From positions 372,001 through 436,000 of the forward strand of contig NZ_LKET01000032.1 of assembly GCF_001317355.1 (NCBI RefSeq): a stretch of 64,000 bases of DNA. Reading direction: 5' to 3'. Positions 54,418 to 62,845 of the stretch are shown in pieces. Origin of the DNA: Oxobacter pfennigii. GTDB lineage: Bacteria > Bacillota > Clostridia > Clostridiales > Oxobacteraceae. The translations under genes and the position numbers were made by a program. Position 1 is the stretch's first letter, and the number at the start of each line of letters is the position of its first letter. Under the pieces are notes generated by a model. It had not been told where the DNA came from and did no database searches. It saw only the letters and a list, made by a program, of their open reading frames with translations.

Positions 54418-55671
54418 TTAATAGACTACAGTGGTTAAATTGGTATTCCCAATCTGGCTGATAGATTCTCTTATTGAGTTTATACTAAGGGTTAAGGGGC
54501 CGTATACATCCCCCTGGACCCGTCCCGGCATTACAGTTGGGCCAATTACACGGTCTACCTTCGGCAGGTCCACAAAATTAAGACAACCGTTGGTGACCAT
54601 AGCATTTGCGTTTGGAGTAGAAAATAACACCAGTTCCTCAATGGGGCTGTTAGCAGATAGGAATTCCGTAAGCAGTAATACAGTCTTTATGCCCAGCTCT
54701 TCATTGTAATCGCAGTTTAGACCTGTATCTATCTGGGGATGACCACCGCCCTGCTTTGTGATAATGACCCCATCTGCATTAAGATGATATTTTGCAAGGC
54801 CGGCACACATCATGGCATTTCTATTTTTATTAATGACCTCCGCCGGAGTATTGGACAGAATAACTCCAATAAAGTTTATATCTTTCCCGTGGCGGTCCAT
54901 TAATTCCAATATAACGGGATGATTCTGAATAGCATAGGTAGGCGCCGAATTGGAAGTAGAATGGTAATCGCGGAATACCAGGGCTCCGTCAAGTATTTCA
55001 TTGGGATGTACTATAGTAGGCAGCATGGTTGCACAGCCATCGCCGTAATAAGCGGTATCGTTTAAAGGGGCGTGGGAGAATACCTGATATATATAAGCTA
55101 TCCTTGGCAGGTTCTCCAAACCCTCCTTCTTTAATTCAAAGGTTTCCACTTCATCGGGGATGCAGTCTTTTGCACATTGGGCAATATACTTTGCCACCTT
55201 CTTTGATGCTATGTTTAATGCATTAAAATATGCATTGTTCTGAACTCCCGCAGCTATTTTGGCCAGTATGCATATATGGGCCTGTCCGGTCAATAACAAA
55301 GATTTTTCGGCTCCCGGACCCGACATATCCAGGGTCTGGCTTCCCGTAGGTAACAGAAGGATTTCGGTGATGCTGACGCCGCGAAGAACGACGCTTGAAC
55401 CGGTGCCTACACGCTTTACCTCATCAACTATACCCGGGAAAGTCGATGAGCCTTCTCCAAGTTTGTACATAGGCTGTATGCAGTCGCATACATTGGACAG
55501 GCGGCAGCTATCGCCGGGATGTGCCAGTTCGAAATCAATACTTTCAAAGTGAAAATCCATTGCAAGATCTACAAGTTCTTTTTTGCAGACATGCAGCTCG
55601 CCCTTTTCGATATAGGTCTTTTCATCAAAAACTATTTTATGCACGTCTACATACCTTTTCTCAAGATGCAT
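54418..55671 (-). CDS. GrdE/GrdG/GrdI-type proprotein of reductase component B, pair 3
   Basis: A 417-aa paralogue beginning MHLEKRYVDVHK, with YYGDGCATMLP and HPNEILDGA conserved at the likely cleavage region. A second cysteine conserved in pairs 1 and 2 (NCDYCEE, about residue 324) is Asn here (NCDYNEE), so that position is not needed for catalysis. It lies between the GPH carrier and its selenoprotein partner, 18 bases apart. Confidence 0.88.
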   Translation of the reverse strand: MHLEKRYVDVHKIVFDEKTYIEKGELHVCKKELVDLAMDFHFESIDFELAHPGDSCRLSNVCDCIQPMYKLGEGSSTFPGIVDEVKRVGTGSSVVLRGVSITEILLLPTGSQTLDMSGPGAEKSLLLTGQAHICILAKIAAGVQNNAYFNALNIASKKVAKYIAQCAKDCIPDEVETFELKKEGLENLPRIAYIYQVFSHAPLNDTAYYGDGCATMLPTIVHPNEILDGALVFRDYHSTSNSAPTYAIQNHPVILELMDRHGKDINFIGVILSNTPAEVINKNRNAMMCAGLAKYHLNADGVIITKQGGGHPQIDTGLNCDYNEELGIKTVLLLTEFLSANSPIEELVLFSTPNANAMVTNGCLNFVDLPKVDRVIGPTVMPGRVQGDVYGPLTLSINSIRESISQIGNTNLTTVVY

Positions 55672-55783
55672 ATATATACCTCCTTGCTATTTTATCAAAT
55701 ACACGGGTAAGGATATTTCCCCGTCTTTAACTTATATTAAGATTATTTATTAAAAATGTCCCAGTATCAATGACCCAACCATC

Positions 55784-57184
55784 TTAAACGGTTGCTGTCT
55801 CCTGCTTCCTCATATTTATTTCTTCCTGCATTTGTTTTACTCTTGCTTCGTTAAGCCTGAATCCGAATAACAGTACCAGACCAGTGAAAATAAGCCCCAA
55901 AGCAGGAACCATAGCGATTATGTTTATAATACCGGATTTCAACGCCGGTGTAGGTGCCATTTTTGCGACAAATCCAATGGATGCAAGGGCGGAAGTCATT
56001 ATAACACCGTTGGTCATCTTGCCAACCTTTAAAGGAAGGTTCATAAGACCCATAATGAATCCTGCAGTGTTTTGCCCTGTCTTCCATTCTCCGTAAACAA
56101 TTGTATCACTATAGAGGGCAACGTTTGACGAACCGGATATTCCGCTTACAAAGGCTGCTGCCGTGAAGGCTGCAATAAACAAATAAGTGTTCAGACCTAT
56201 GAAGGTTGCAACAAGATATATCGCCCCAGATGTAAGGGTTCCGATAATTGTCATGGAGCGCGTATTTAGTTTTTTGCTTACTGCCGGTGAGGCAAGTGTT
56301 CCTAATAATGTTCCTATGGATGTAACAAGCATATGCAAAGGCATAAGAGCCATATTTTCAGCCACGTAAGTATAATAGTATGCAACGGCTCCTGACATTA
56401 TGAAAACTGCAATATTTCTTCCGTAATCGGCAAGCAAGAGAAATAAAAGAGGTGGATTTTGAAATAGGTTTCTTAAAATATCACCCAGTGAGGCTTTTTC
56501 TTTCTTTTTGACTGCAGTTTTGCTTTGATTTACAGCCGCACCTTCAGCCGGAAGATCTTCATATCCGTCTGTCAGTTTAAAGATGATAAAATAACCTATC
56601 CACATGCTTGCTGCCATTAAGAATTGAAGTACAGTATATCCAAAGATCAGACTTCCAGATATTGCGCCAAAAAATATGGCTAGGGGTGTGCTTATGTAGG
56701 AGAAAAATAATCTTGATATACTGGACCAGAACATTCTTCTTGAAGAAAGCAGTACTTTTTCTTGTGTATTGCTGGCTAATACCGGAATGAGAGCAAGGTT
56801 TGCCACCCAGGGAGTATTAAGCAGCGGCTTTGATATAATGGCACTGGCAATGATGATTATGGCTGCCACATAGTCAGAACCTATTTTTGTATACTGCAGT
56901 GTCATGAATAATACGACAAGGGGCGGCGTGACAATTAGCCATGAACGCAATTTGCCCCATTTCATAGGTTTTATGGTATCGATGATGGCACCGTATACAG
57001 CAGAGAATATGGCATCGATGGTATTAGGAAGAGTAATAATGAGTGCAACAAGGGCAAGGTTGAATCCTGCAACGTCGGTTAAGAAGTAGGTTTGAAGATA
57101 CATACCCACGCTGGTCATGAGAGAAAATCCCAAGTCTCCTATACCATAAAAGGTTTTCAAAGACTTGCTTAAAGGTTTTTTCAT
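55784..57184 (-). CDS. GPH-type MFS symporter of grd pair 3
   Basis: A 466-aa carrier of the same length as, and closely similar to, the one at 51362 (VYGAIIDTIKPMKWGKLRSW and VYGEWKTGQNTAGFIMGLMN). AGGAGG precedes its ATG. Sequence differences are spread through the middle segments (about residues 165-240 and 300-350), which line the substrate path in MFS carriers, so the two may import related but different compounds. First gene of the pair 3 operon. Confidence 0.87.
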   Translation of the reverse strand: MKKPLSKSLKTFYGIGDLGFSLMTSVGMYLQTYFLTDVAGFNLALVALIITLPNTIDAIFSAVYGAIIDTIKPMKWGKLRSWLIVTPPLVVLFMTLQYTKIGSDYVAAIIIIASAIISKPLLNTPWVANLALIPVLASNTQEKVLLSSRRMFWSSISRLFFSYISTPLAIFFGAISGSLIFGYTVLQFLMAASMWIGYFIIFKLTDGYEDLPAEGAAVNQSKTAVKKKEKASLGDILRNLFQNPPLLFLLLADYGRNIAVFIMSGAVAYYYTYVAENMALMPLHMLVTSIGTLLGTLASPAVSKKLNTRSMTIIGTLTSGAIYLVATFIGLNTYLFIAAFTAAAFVSGISGSSNVALYSDTIVYGEWKTGQNTAGFIMGLMNLPLKVGKMTNGVIMTSALASIGFVAKMAPTPALKSGIINIIAMVPALGLIFTGLVLLFGFRLNEARVKQMQEEINMRKQETATV

Positions 57185-57424
57185 AAGAACGCCTCCTGAT
57201 TTTGTAATTTGGGTTTTATATAATTCTTCATTATATACATTCTTACAATATAAGGATTAGTTGCAGCAAAACCATTAAGAACTTGCAGTATCATTTATTG
57301 AATTTTCCTTAAATTAGACTCATTGCTTTCAAGCTGCCGCGATGATTTCCTTGTTTTTACATCGTAATAGATTTTATAAATACAAAAACATATATCAATA
57401 GGTTTTGTTTATACCTGCATTTTA
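57185..57424 (-). other. long leader of the pair 3 operon
   Basis: About 240 bases between promoter copy B and the transporter start. The segment 57315-57370 resembles the pair 2 leader (GGCAGCTTGAAA core on the minus strand). I find no clear riboswitch class. Confidence 0.4.
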
Positions 57425-57455
57425 AGTATAAAGTTTAATGTAACATTAAGGTCAA
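57425..57455 (-). promoter_or_regulatory. MerR-type promoter, copy B (pair 3 operon)
   Basis: On the minus strand TTGACC (57455-57450), a 19-base spacer with the perfect dyad TTAATGTTACATTAA, and TATACT (57430-57425). Confidence 0.82.
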
Positions 57456-57636
57456 TAACTTGTTCAAAAATTTTTTAAATAATTATTTTATAAAACATCC
57501 AAATTATTTTAAAAAAAAGTGGTTCCCCTTCATGTATATGAGCAGTCATTTTCTTATATTATGATATAATGATTTCACATGAAATCATTTCTCATCAATT
57601 TTACACGGTAAAATTCATAATATGCATAAAAAGAAA

Positions 57637-57667
57637 ACCCGCATGGAATAATTGATTCCACACAGGT
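57637..57667 (-). terminator. rho-independent terminator of the trxB-grdD operon
   Basis: On the minus strand ACCTGTGTGGAAT pairs with ATTCCATGCGGGT using three G-T pairs, followed by a T-rich run, about 60 bases after the grdD stop. Confidence 0.75.
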
Positions 57668-57724
57668 CTTCTATCTCTGTTCATAGACTTTTAAGTTCGT
57701 TATTATAGTTGTATACGCGCTGCC

Positions 57725-58891
57725 TTATCTTAAAAGATAGCCGCTTTTAATGAGTATATCCTCTGCTTTAGCTCCTTCATCTTCGGGAACAAGGACTATA
57801 GGGCCGGTACAGCCCATGCCGCTTTCAGAGTATATACCATTTTTCCATAATTCTTTAACGGCATCTTCCAGCTCTAAAATATCAATTCCCGCGATGGAGT
57901 AGGTAACAACCCTTTTATGAGGAGCTTTAACCTCCTCTGCAGTATCTTTTCCTTGGGCAGTGGCAGCCAACCTTTTTAGTATATCATTATAACCAGCCCT
58001 GGCTGCCGCTTTGAATTCCCTGTCAGCTGCATCAGGCAATTTATTTTGCGCAAGAGTGGCGGCATATCTTAATGCCTCGCGGATAAGAGGAGCCCCCGAT
58101 GCCCTTGATATTATGCAAATTATACGGTTGTACCCCTCGCCTATTCCCGGGCCGTAACCGTAACCTAAGGATTCATAGCTGCCCCCTGTGGTATAGGAGC
58201 TTAGTATCTTTACCAGCAGGTTTCCTGTCAGCGTATCGGTAACCATTACATCGGGAACCCCGGCTAAAAGGTCGTTGCCCCTCATTACACAGCCGCCGTC
58301 TTTCCTTACAGAACCTGCAAAATTTATTTCATATCCACCCTTTGAAAGCTCTTTTAGCGCCCGCTCCACCTGTTTTGCACCATCCACATTAAGGATTCCA
58401 ACACTTGGTTCAGTGATTCCCATTGCTTTAGCAGCAATTATGCCGTATAATGCATTTTTAAATATAGCTTCCACCCTGTCAGAAGATGATGTGCCTGTTG
58501 TTGTGGCAAGCATCATCTCTTTTCCGCTTCCTGGTGTTACAGCTCTACCCACAGTGGATACACCTATCGGGAAATTATAGTGAAGGGTTACCGCGCTGTC
58601 TATTTCCCCTTCATCAAGGAGCTTTTCCATGACTTTGTGGCTCTCTTCAAGGGTTTCTGCCTCATATATTTTAAAATCCCCATCAATCTTTGGCCCTATT
58701 AAAACAACTTCGAAATCATGATATTTTTCCATAGCCATTTTAGCGGCTTTGACAAGCTCCCCCGCTCCATGCTCGCTTTCAGGCAAAGTCAATGCTACCT
58801 TTACTTTTTTCCCGAAGCTGCCGCTCTCTATTGCATCGGCAATATCATTAAAAACTTCACCGATTAATCTTTTCACTTTTTCCTGTGACAT
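57725..58891 (-). CDS. grdD: glycine/sarcosine/betaine reductase component C, alpha subunit (GrdD)
   Basis: A 388-aa protein of the PlsX-like phosphate acyltransferase fold with NVDGAKQVERALKELSKGG, MVTDTLTGNLLVKILSSYTT and YGPGIGEGYNRI. With GrdC it releases acetyl phosphate from the acetyl thioester made on protein C. ATG at 58891 (MSQEKVKRL) has GGTGGAG just upstream; the frame start at 58900 adds three residues. It is the last gene of the shared operon, 11 bases after grdC. Confidence 0.93.
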   Translation of the reverse strand: MSQEKVKRLIGEVFNDIADAIESGSFGKKVKVALTLPESEHGAGELVKAAKMAMEKYHDFEVVLIGPKIDGDFKIYEAETLEESHKVMEKLLDEGEIDSAVTLHYNFPIGVSTVGRAVTPGSGKEMMLATTTGTSSSDRVEAIFKNALYGIIAAKAMGITEPSVGILNVDGAKQVERALKELSKGGYEINFAGSVRKDGGCVMRGNDLLAGVPDVMVTDTLTGNLLVKILSSYTTGGSYESLGYGYGPGIGEGYNRIICIISRASGAPLIREALRYAATLAQNKLPDAADREFKAAARAGYNDILKRLAATAQGKDTAEEVKAPHKRVVTYSIAGIDILELEDAVKELWKNGIYSESGMGCTGPIVLVPEDEGAKAEDILIKSGYLLR

Positions 58892-58902
58892 ATACTCCAC
58901 CT

Positions 58903-60438
58903 CTAATCCGAAAGAAGATGGGATGCAAAATCCCTGAGGGTTTCAGCCACCATGCTCTTTATTTCATCCTTGGATATTGTGCCTTTTTCCTCTTTCTTTC
59001 CTGCATTCTTTTCTATCACGAAAGAAATTCCGTCAAAAAGATTGGTCATACGCCCTAAAAATAAGCTGCCTTTGCCTACAACCATGAAATTTTTAAGCTT
59101 TCCTTCAAGGATAAACTGCCTTCCAAATCCCATGACGGGAACTCCTGAAGGAATATGACCCTGAGTTGGTGCAAAGCCTGGGTACCCGTGCTTTTTCACA
59201 AATTCTAAAAGCTGTGCTTTATCAAGCTGTCCTTTTTTAACTGCCAGGGCCCCTATCATCTTGAAATTGGATGTGGGTACATCTCCGGCGCCGGCAGGTT
59301 CCGTACATTCAGGGTTCTGCATTTCAGGAGAATATTTATCAATATCGGTTATTTTATATCCTATCTTATCTAAAGGAGTTGTAACCAGCGCTTCAATAAC
59401 AGCCTGTGGAGATGCGCCTGAGCCTATGTTATGCTTACCTATTGCATCTGTCCTTATTATGGGGTTAATACCGTCATCTTCCGATACCAATATGGCAAAG
59501 CCGCCAAGTATATCCTCCATAACCGGCATGTTCTTTTTAACATGGTCTTTACCGTTCATACCAAGCTTGGCAGTTGCTCCTCCGCCTACAACCACCACAT
59601 TTTTAAATATCCCCGACTGAACCAACGATGCGGCATTGATTATGGAATGAGCCGGTCCCGCGCAAAAGGCCCTCATATCTACGCCTGTCGCATTTTTTAA
59701 GCCTGCTATTTCACCTATACCCTTTGCTATGTTTCCGCCGCCCCTCTGATTCATGTCTCCGATTGCTTCCTCGGAGCACTCTATGATATAATCGATTTCA
59801 CCAGCCGGAATACCTGACTTTTCTATAAGATGCATGAGGGCAAGTACCCCTGATGCCTTAACGGAAAGGTTCTCAAGCATTACATGGGAGGAAAGGTTTT
59901 TGTCAAATTCATGGGCTCTTTTAACGCAGCCCACAAGCTTCCCGTCCATCTCCAGATGTTCCGCTCCCGATTGATTGATGTACTTTTCAATCTCTTCTAC
60001 TTTAAAGCCCTCTCCCAGTTTATCTATGCTTTCTTTAAACAAGGGATGATTTTGAAGTCTTTCTTTTACACTCCTTATAAACTCTTCTTCAAGGAGGACT
60101 AAATCGAAAGAATCGCATATTTTTAAAAGGCCGTAGAATTCATCCTGAGGCATGATTTCACCGAATTTACCCCATCTTGATGAGCCTTCATACTTTTTAG
60201 TGTACCAGGGCTTTGAAATATCTGTAAGCTCCTCAGGAGTCATGTTTCCTATGTATACCTGATTTACAGGGTATGCCACCACTTCGTCAAAGGGTCTTAA
60301 ATGATCTCTCAGCTTTTTCAGATATTCTGAATCAGGATTTGTTTCTTTCTCCAGCGTTTGGGTTGTACCGTTATTGACAATCAGGTCGGGAGTATTTACA
60401 AGTATGTAACTTGCTCCCTTGATAACGGGATAAACCAT
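58903..60438 (-). CDS. grdC: glycine/sarcosine/betaine reductase component C, beta subunit (GrdC)
   Basis: A 511-aa protein, the usual GrdC length, with a ketoacyl-synthase/FabH-like fold: GVDMRAFCAGPAHSIINA (about residues 255-272) carries the catalytic cysteine, and TQGHIPSGVPVMGFGRQF lies near 420. It accepts the carboxymethyl group from selenoprotein GrdA, forms a bound acetyl thioester and, with GrdD, acetyl phosphate. ATG at 60438 has GGAGGTG six bases upstream; 60453 is a longer frame without support. A terminator-like hairpin separates it from grdA. Confidence 0.94.
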   Translation of the reverse strand: MVYPVIKGASYILVNTPDLIVNNGTTQTLEKETNPDSEYLKKLRDHLRPFDEVVAYPVNQVYIGNMTPEELTDISKPWYTKKYEGSSRWGKFGEIMPQDEFYGLLKICDSFDLVLLEEEFIRSVKERLQNHPLFKESIDKLGEGFKVEEIEKYINQSGAEHLEMDGKLVGCVKRAHEFDKNLSSHVMLENLSVKASGVLALMHLIEKSGIPAGEIDYIIECSEEAIGDMNQRGGGNIAKGIGEIAGLKNATGVDMRAFCAGPAHSIINAASLVQSGIFKNVVVVGGGATAKLGMNGKDHVKKNMPVMEDILGGFAILVSEDDGINPIIRTDAIGKHNIGSGASPQAVIEALVTTPLDKIGYKITDIDKYSPEMQNPECTEPAGAGDVPTSNFKMIGALAVKKGQLDKAQLLEFVKKHGYPGFAPTQGHIPSGVPVMGFGRQFILEGKLKNFMVVGKGSLFLGRMTNLFDGISFVIEKNAGKKEEKGTISKDEIKSMVAETLRDFASHLLSD

Positions 60439-60459
60439 TTTTTCCACCTCCATATATTA

Positions 60460-60484
60460 AAAGGGCAGCGCTTTACTGCCCTTT
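60460..60484 (-). terminator. intercistronic attenuator-like hairpin between grdA and grdC
   Basis: AAAGGGCAG (60460-60468) and CTGCCCTTT (60476-60484) form a perfect 9-bp stem with a 7-base loop, 4-5 bases after the grdA stop, followed by TTTTAAT on the minus strand. It would let only part of the transcripts continue into grdC-grdD. Confidence 0.7.
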
Positions 60485-60488
60485 AGTT

Positions 60489-60956
60489 TTATTTGAAATT
60501 GCTGTACTGGTCCCTCATGGATTTGACTTCTGCACAGATTGCATCTATATCCAGTACCATTTCCATCATACCGCACTGCTCATCATATATTGCTGCATCA
60601 AATTCTTCTTTAATTTCAGGTTCCACGACATGGTAAACCATAAGGCCTAAGCTGACACCTGCAAGAGGGCCTGCATATGTTGGGTCACCGGCTGTAACCG
60701 TCTCTGCTGAAAGCCCTGAAGCCTCCGCTTCGGCACCGCCGAGGACGACAACTACATTCTCAGCGCCATATTTTTCAGTAATATCTTTAACTCTCTGCTG
60801 GATCTCCAGATCCATTGCACCGGCGGCTGTTCAAACGAAACATTCGGTAGATGAGAATACTACGTCTCCTCCTGCACTCTTTACAACTGCTTCTATAGCC
60901 GGTCCGGGTATTCCGTCCCTGTCCCCTATACAAATAACCTTTTTATCCTTTAACAT
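60489..60956 (-). CDS. grdA: selenoprotein A of glycine/sarcosine/betaine reductase (GrdA)
   Basis: A 155-aa selenoprotein. The TGA at 60833-60831 is selenocysteine 42 in [14 protein letters not shown], the signature of GrdA; conventional reading shows only the last 108 residues. The start ATG at 60956 ([15 protein letters not shown]) has AAAGGATG upstream. GrdA takes the carboxymethyl group from any B protein as a Se-carboxymethyl intermediate and is re-reduced by TrxA. It is the only grdA in the window and would serve all three B pairs. A hairpin follows the TGA at a fitting distance. Confidence 0.96.
60799..60814 (-). other. putative bacterial SECIS hairpin of grdA
   Basis: TGGATC and GATCCA form a 6-bp stem with loop TGGA, starting 16 bases after the selenocysteine TGA, a normal position for a bacterial SECIS apex recognised by SelB. 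Confidence 0.55.
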
Positions 60957-61027
60957 ATTAAACATCCTTTCTATAAATTAACTCTTTCTAATTAAATTAT
61001 GAACACATAATTAAACCGCTTATTGCA

Positions 61028-61348
61028 TTAATAATACTTTTTCAGCATTTCCTCGATAGATCCTACCGAAACCTTGTCCGGCGTCAGTGCCTCTGCCTTT
61101 TCACCGTTTTTATATATTGCCATGGTCGGAAGCCCTAAAACCTTCTGCCCTATTGCAAGCCTTCTGTTTTGACTGGTATTTAAGCTGCAGAATTTGATTT
61201 TGTCTCCATACTTTTCCTCCAGTTTATGGACATCCGGCATCATTGCAATACAGGTTTCGCATTTGTCTCCCCAAAAGTCTACGAATACCGGCTTTTCTCC
61301 ATAATTGACAACTTCAGTTTCAAAATTCTCCTTATTAAGCTCTATCAT
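61028..61348 (-). CDS. trxA: thioredoxin of the glycine reductase system
   Basis: A 106-aa thioredoxin with redox motif WGDKCETCIAMMPDVHKLEE (Cys at about 30 and 33). The C-E-T-C active site differs from the classical CGPC, as is known for thioredoxins encoded with grd genes. It reduces the selenoprotein/protein C intermediates after acetyl transfer. Its gene lies 89 bases after trxB and 71 before grdA in the shared operon. Confidence 0.93.
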   Translation of the reverse strand: MIELNKENFETEVVNYGEKPVFVDFWGDKCETCIAMMPDVHKLEEKYGDKIKFCSLNTSQNRRLAIGQKVLGLPTMAIYKNGEKAEALTPDKVSVGSIEEMLKKYY

Positions 61349-61437
61349 TGTATTACCTCCTTAATTGACGTTGAGGGGATACTTCTCCTCTTTTAGGAAA
61401 ATTCGTGATAGGCGGTGAAATGTCCCCGTTATATTTT

Positions 61438-62364
61438 TTATTCAAATTTGTCGTATATATATTTTTCTGCGGAAGTGGCAGCGATAGCACCGTCAGCTGC
61501 CGCAGTTACAACCTGTCTTAATGTTTTTTGCCTTATATCACCTGCGGCAAATACTCCGGGGATATTTGTCTTCATATCCGCATCTGTAATAATGTATCCT
61601 CTTTCATCCATATCTACTATTCCATTAAATACTGAAGAAATAGGATCCAGTCCTACAAATACAAATACTCCGTTTACTTCCAATTCTGTAATCTCTTTAG
61701 TATTCCTATTCTCTATTCTTAATCCTTCTACTATTTCATCCCCTATTACTTCAACAGGCACGCTGTTCCATATAACTTCTATTTTAGGATTAGCAAATAC
61801 TTTCTCCTGTATGGATTTCGCCCCTCTGAACTCATCTCTCCTGTGTATAATAGTGAGTTTATTTACAAACTTTGTTAAGTACAATGCTTCAGTGAGGGCG
61901 GAATCTCCTCCTCCTACAAGTGCTATGTCAAGATCGGTAAAAAAGTCGGCATCACAGGTTGCACAATAGGATATACCGCGGCCCCTGAATTCCATTTCGC
62001 CTTTAAACCCGGCTATCTTTGGTTCTGCACCTGTGGCTATTATTATTGTCTTAGCCTTATATTCTCCATTTTTACATTTGACTATTTTAATATTACCTGT
62101 TACATCCAGGCCGACTGCTTCATCCTTAACAAATTTTGTGCCGAATCCTTCGGCTTGTTCTCTCATCCTTTCACTGATGGACGGTCCTGTTGCTTCATGC
62201 TCCGAGCCTGGGTAATTTTCAAGCTCTGCAGTTGTTGCTGCTTGGCCTCCATATTTGGATTTTTCAATTACCAGAGTGTCAAGTTTAGCCCTTGAACCAT
62301 ACAAACCCGCCGATAACCCTGCCGGACCGCCTCCTATAATAACAACATCCAGTATTTCTGACAT
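61438..62364 (-). CDS. trxB: thioredoxin reductase of the glycine reductase system
   Basis: A 308-aa low-molecular-weight thioredoxin reductase: FAD motif IIGGGPAGLSAGLYG (residues 9-23), redox motif CATCDADFF (about 133-141), NAD(P) motif LVGGGDSALTEALYL, and C-terminal GVFAAGDIRQKTLRQVVTAA. It passes electrons from NADPH to TrxA. It is the first gene of the trxB-trxA-grdA-grdC-grdD operon and is preceded by a 320-base leader and a MerR-type promoter. Confidence 0.95.
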   Translation of the reverse strand: MSEILDVVIIGGGPAGLSAGLYGSRAKLDTLVIEKSKYGGQAATTAELENYPGSEHEATGPSISERMREQAEGFGTKFVKDEAVGLDVTGNIKIVKCKNGEYKAKTIIIATGAEPKIAGFKGEMEFRGRGISYCATCDADFFTDLDIALVGGGDSALTEALYLTKFVNKLTIIHRRDEFRGAKSIQEKVFANPKIEVIWNSVPVEVIGDEIVEGLRIENRNTKEITELEVNGVFVFVGLDPISSVFNGIVDMDERGYIITDADMKTNIPGVFAAGDIRQKTLRQVVTAAADGAIAATSAEKYIYDKFE

Positions 62365-62685
62365 TTCGGTTTCTCTCCTTTATTAATTTGATTCCTCGTA
62401 TTTGTCATTCTTCAACAGCCTATCTTGCAATTATTCTGCCTTGTTGACTGACATATTGGAAGCATGAGTTAAATCATAGCCAATAAAACTGAAGTCTTTA
62501 AATAAGTTTTCCCACTAATTAAATATATGCATTCTCATATAATCATACCAAATATAGGTAAAATTGTTTACTGCTTCATTAATTCTTTATTTTCAAGATA
62601 TTATGACTTCATTATATGCTATATTTAACAATTAAAATGGTAATAGGTTATTATGTCGATAAATTTAAATATCAATGTATAATTA
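62365..62685 (-). other. long leader of the trxB-grdD operon
   Basis: About 320 bases between promoter copy C and trxB. AT-rich; I see no gene and no recognisable riboswitch. It is unlike the leaders of pairs 2 and 3. Confidence 0.4.
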
Positions 62686-62716
62686 AGTATAAAGTTTAAT
62701 GTAGCATTAAAGTCAA
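62686..62716 (-). promoter_or_regulatory. MerR-type promoter, copy C (trxB-grdD operon)
   Basis: On the minus strand TTGACT (62716-62711), a 19-base spacer with TTAATGCTACATTAA, and TATACT (62691-62686). Confidence 0.82.
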
Positions 62717-62797
62717 TAACCTTTTTTAATAATCAGCCAGGAACTTAATAATTATTTTATTTAGCAACTTGCTGTCGACCATGATAGGCTCATTGAC

Positions 62798-62830
62798 AAG
62801 AGCCCCTGCAGATATATGCAGAGGTTCTTT
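62798..62830 (-). terminator. terminator-like hairpin after the merR gene
   Basis: AAGAGCCCCTGCA (62798-62810) pairs with TGCAGAGGTTCTT (62817-62829) using wobble pairs, about 15 bases after the regulator stop. The following T-run is weak. Confidence 0.55.
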
Positions 62831-62845
62831 ATTACCAGCACTCTT

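Noticed and set aside
61415-61969. 184-codon plus-strand frame opposite trxB
   Set aside because: Antisense to conserved redox and nucleotide-binding motifs of TrxB; no start signal.
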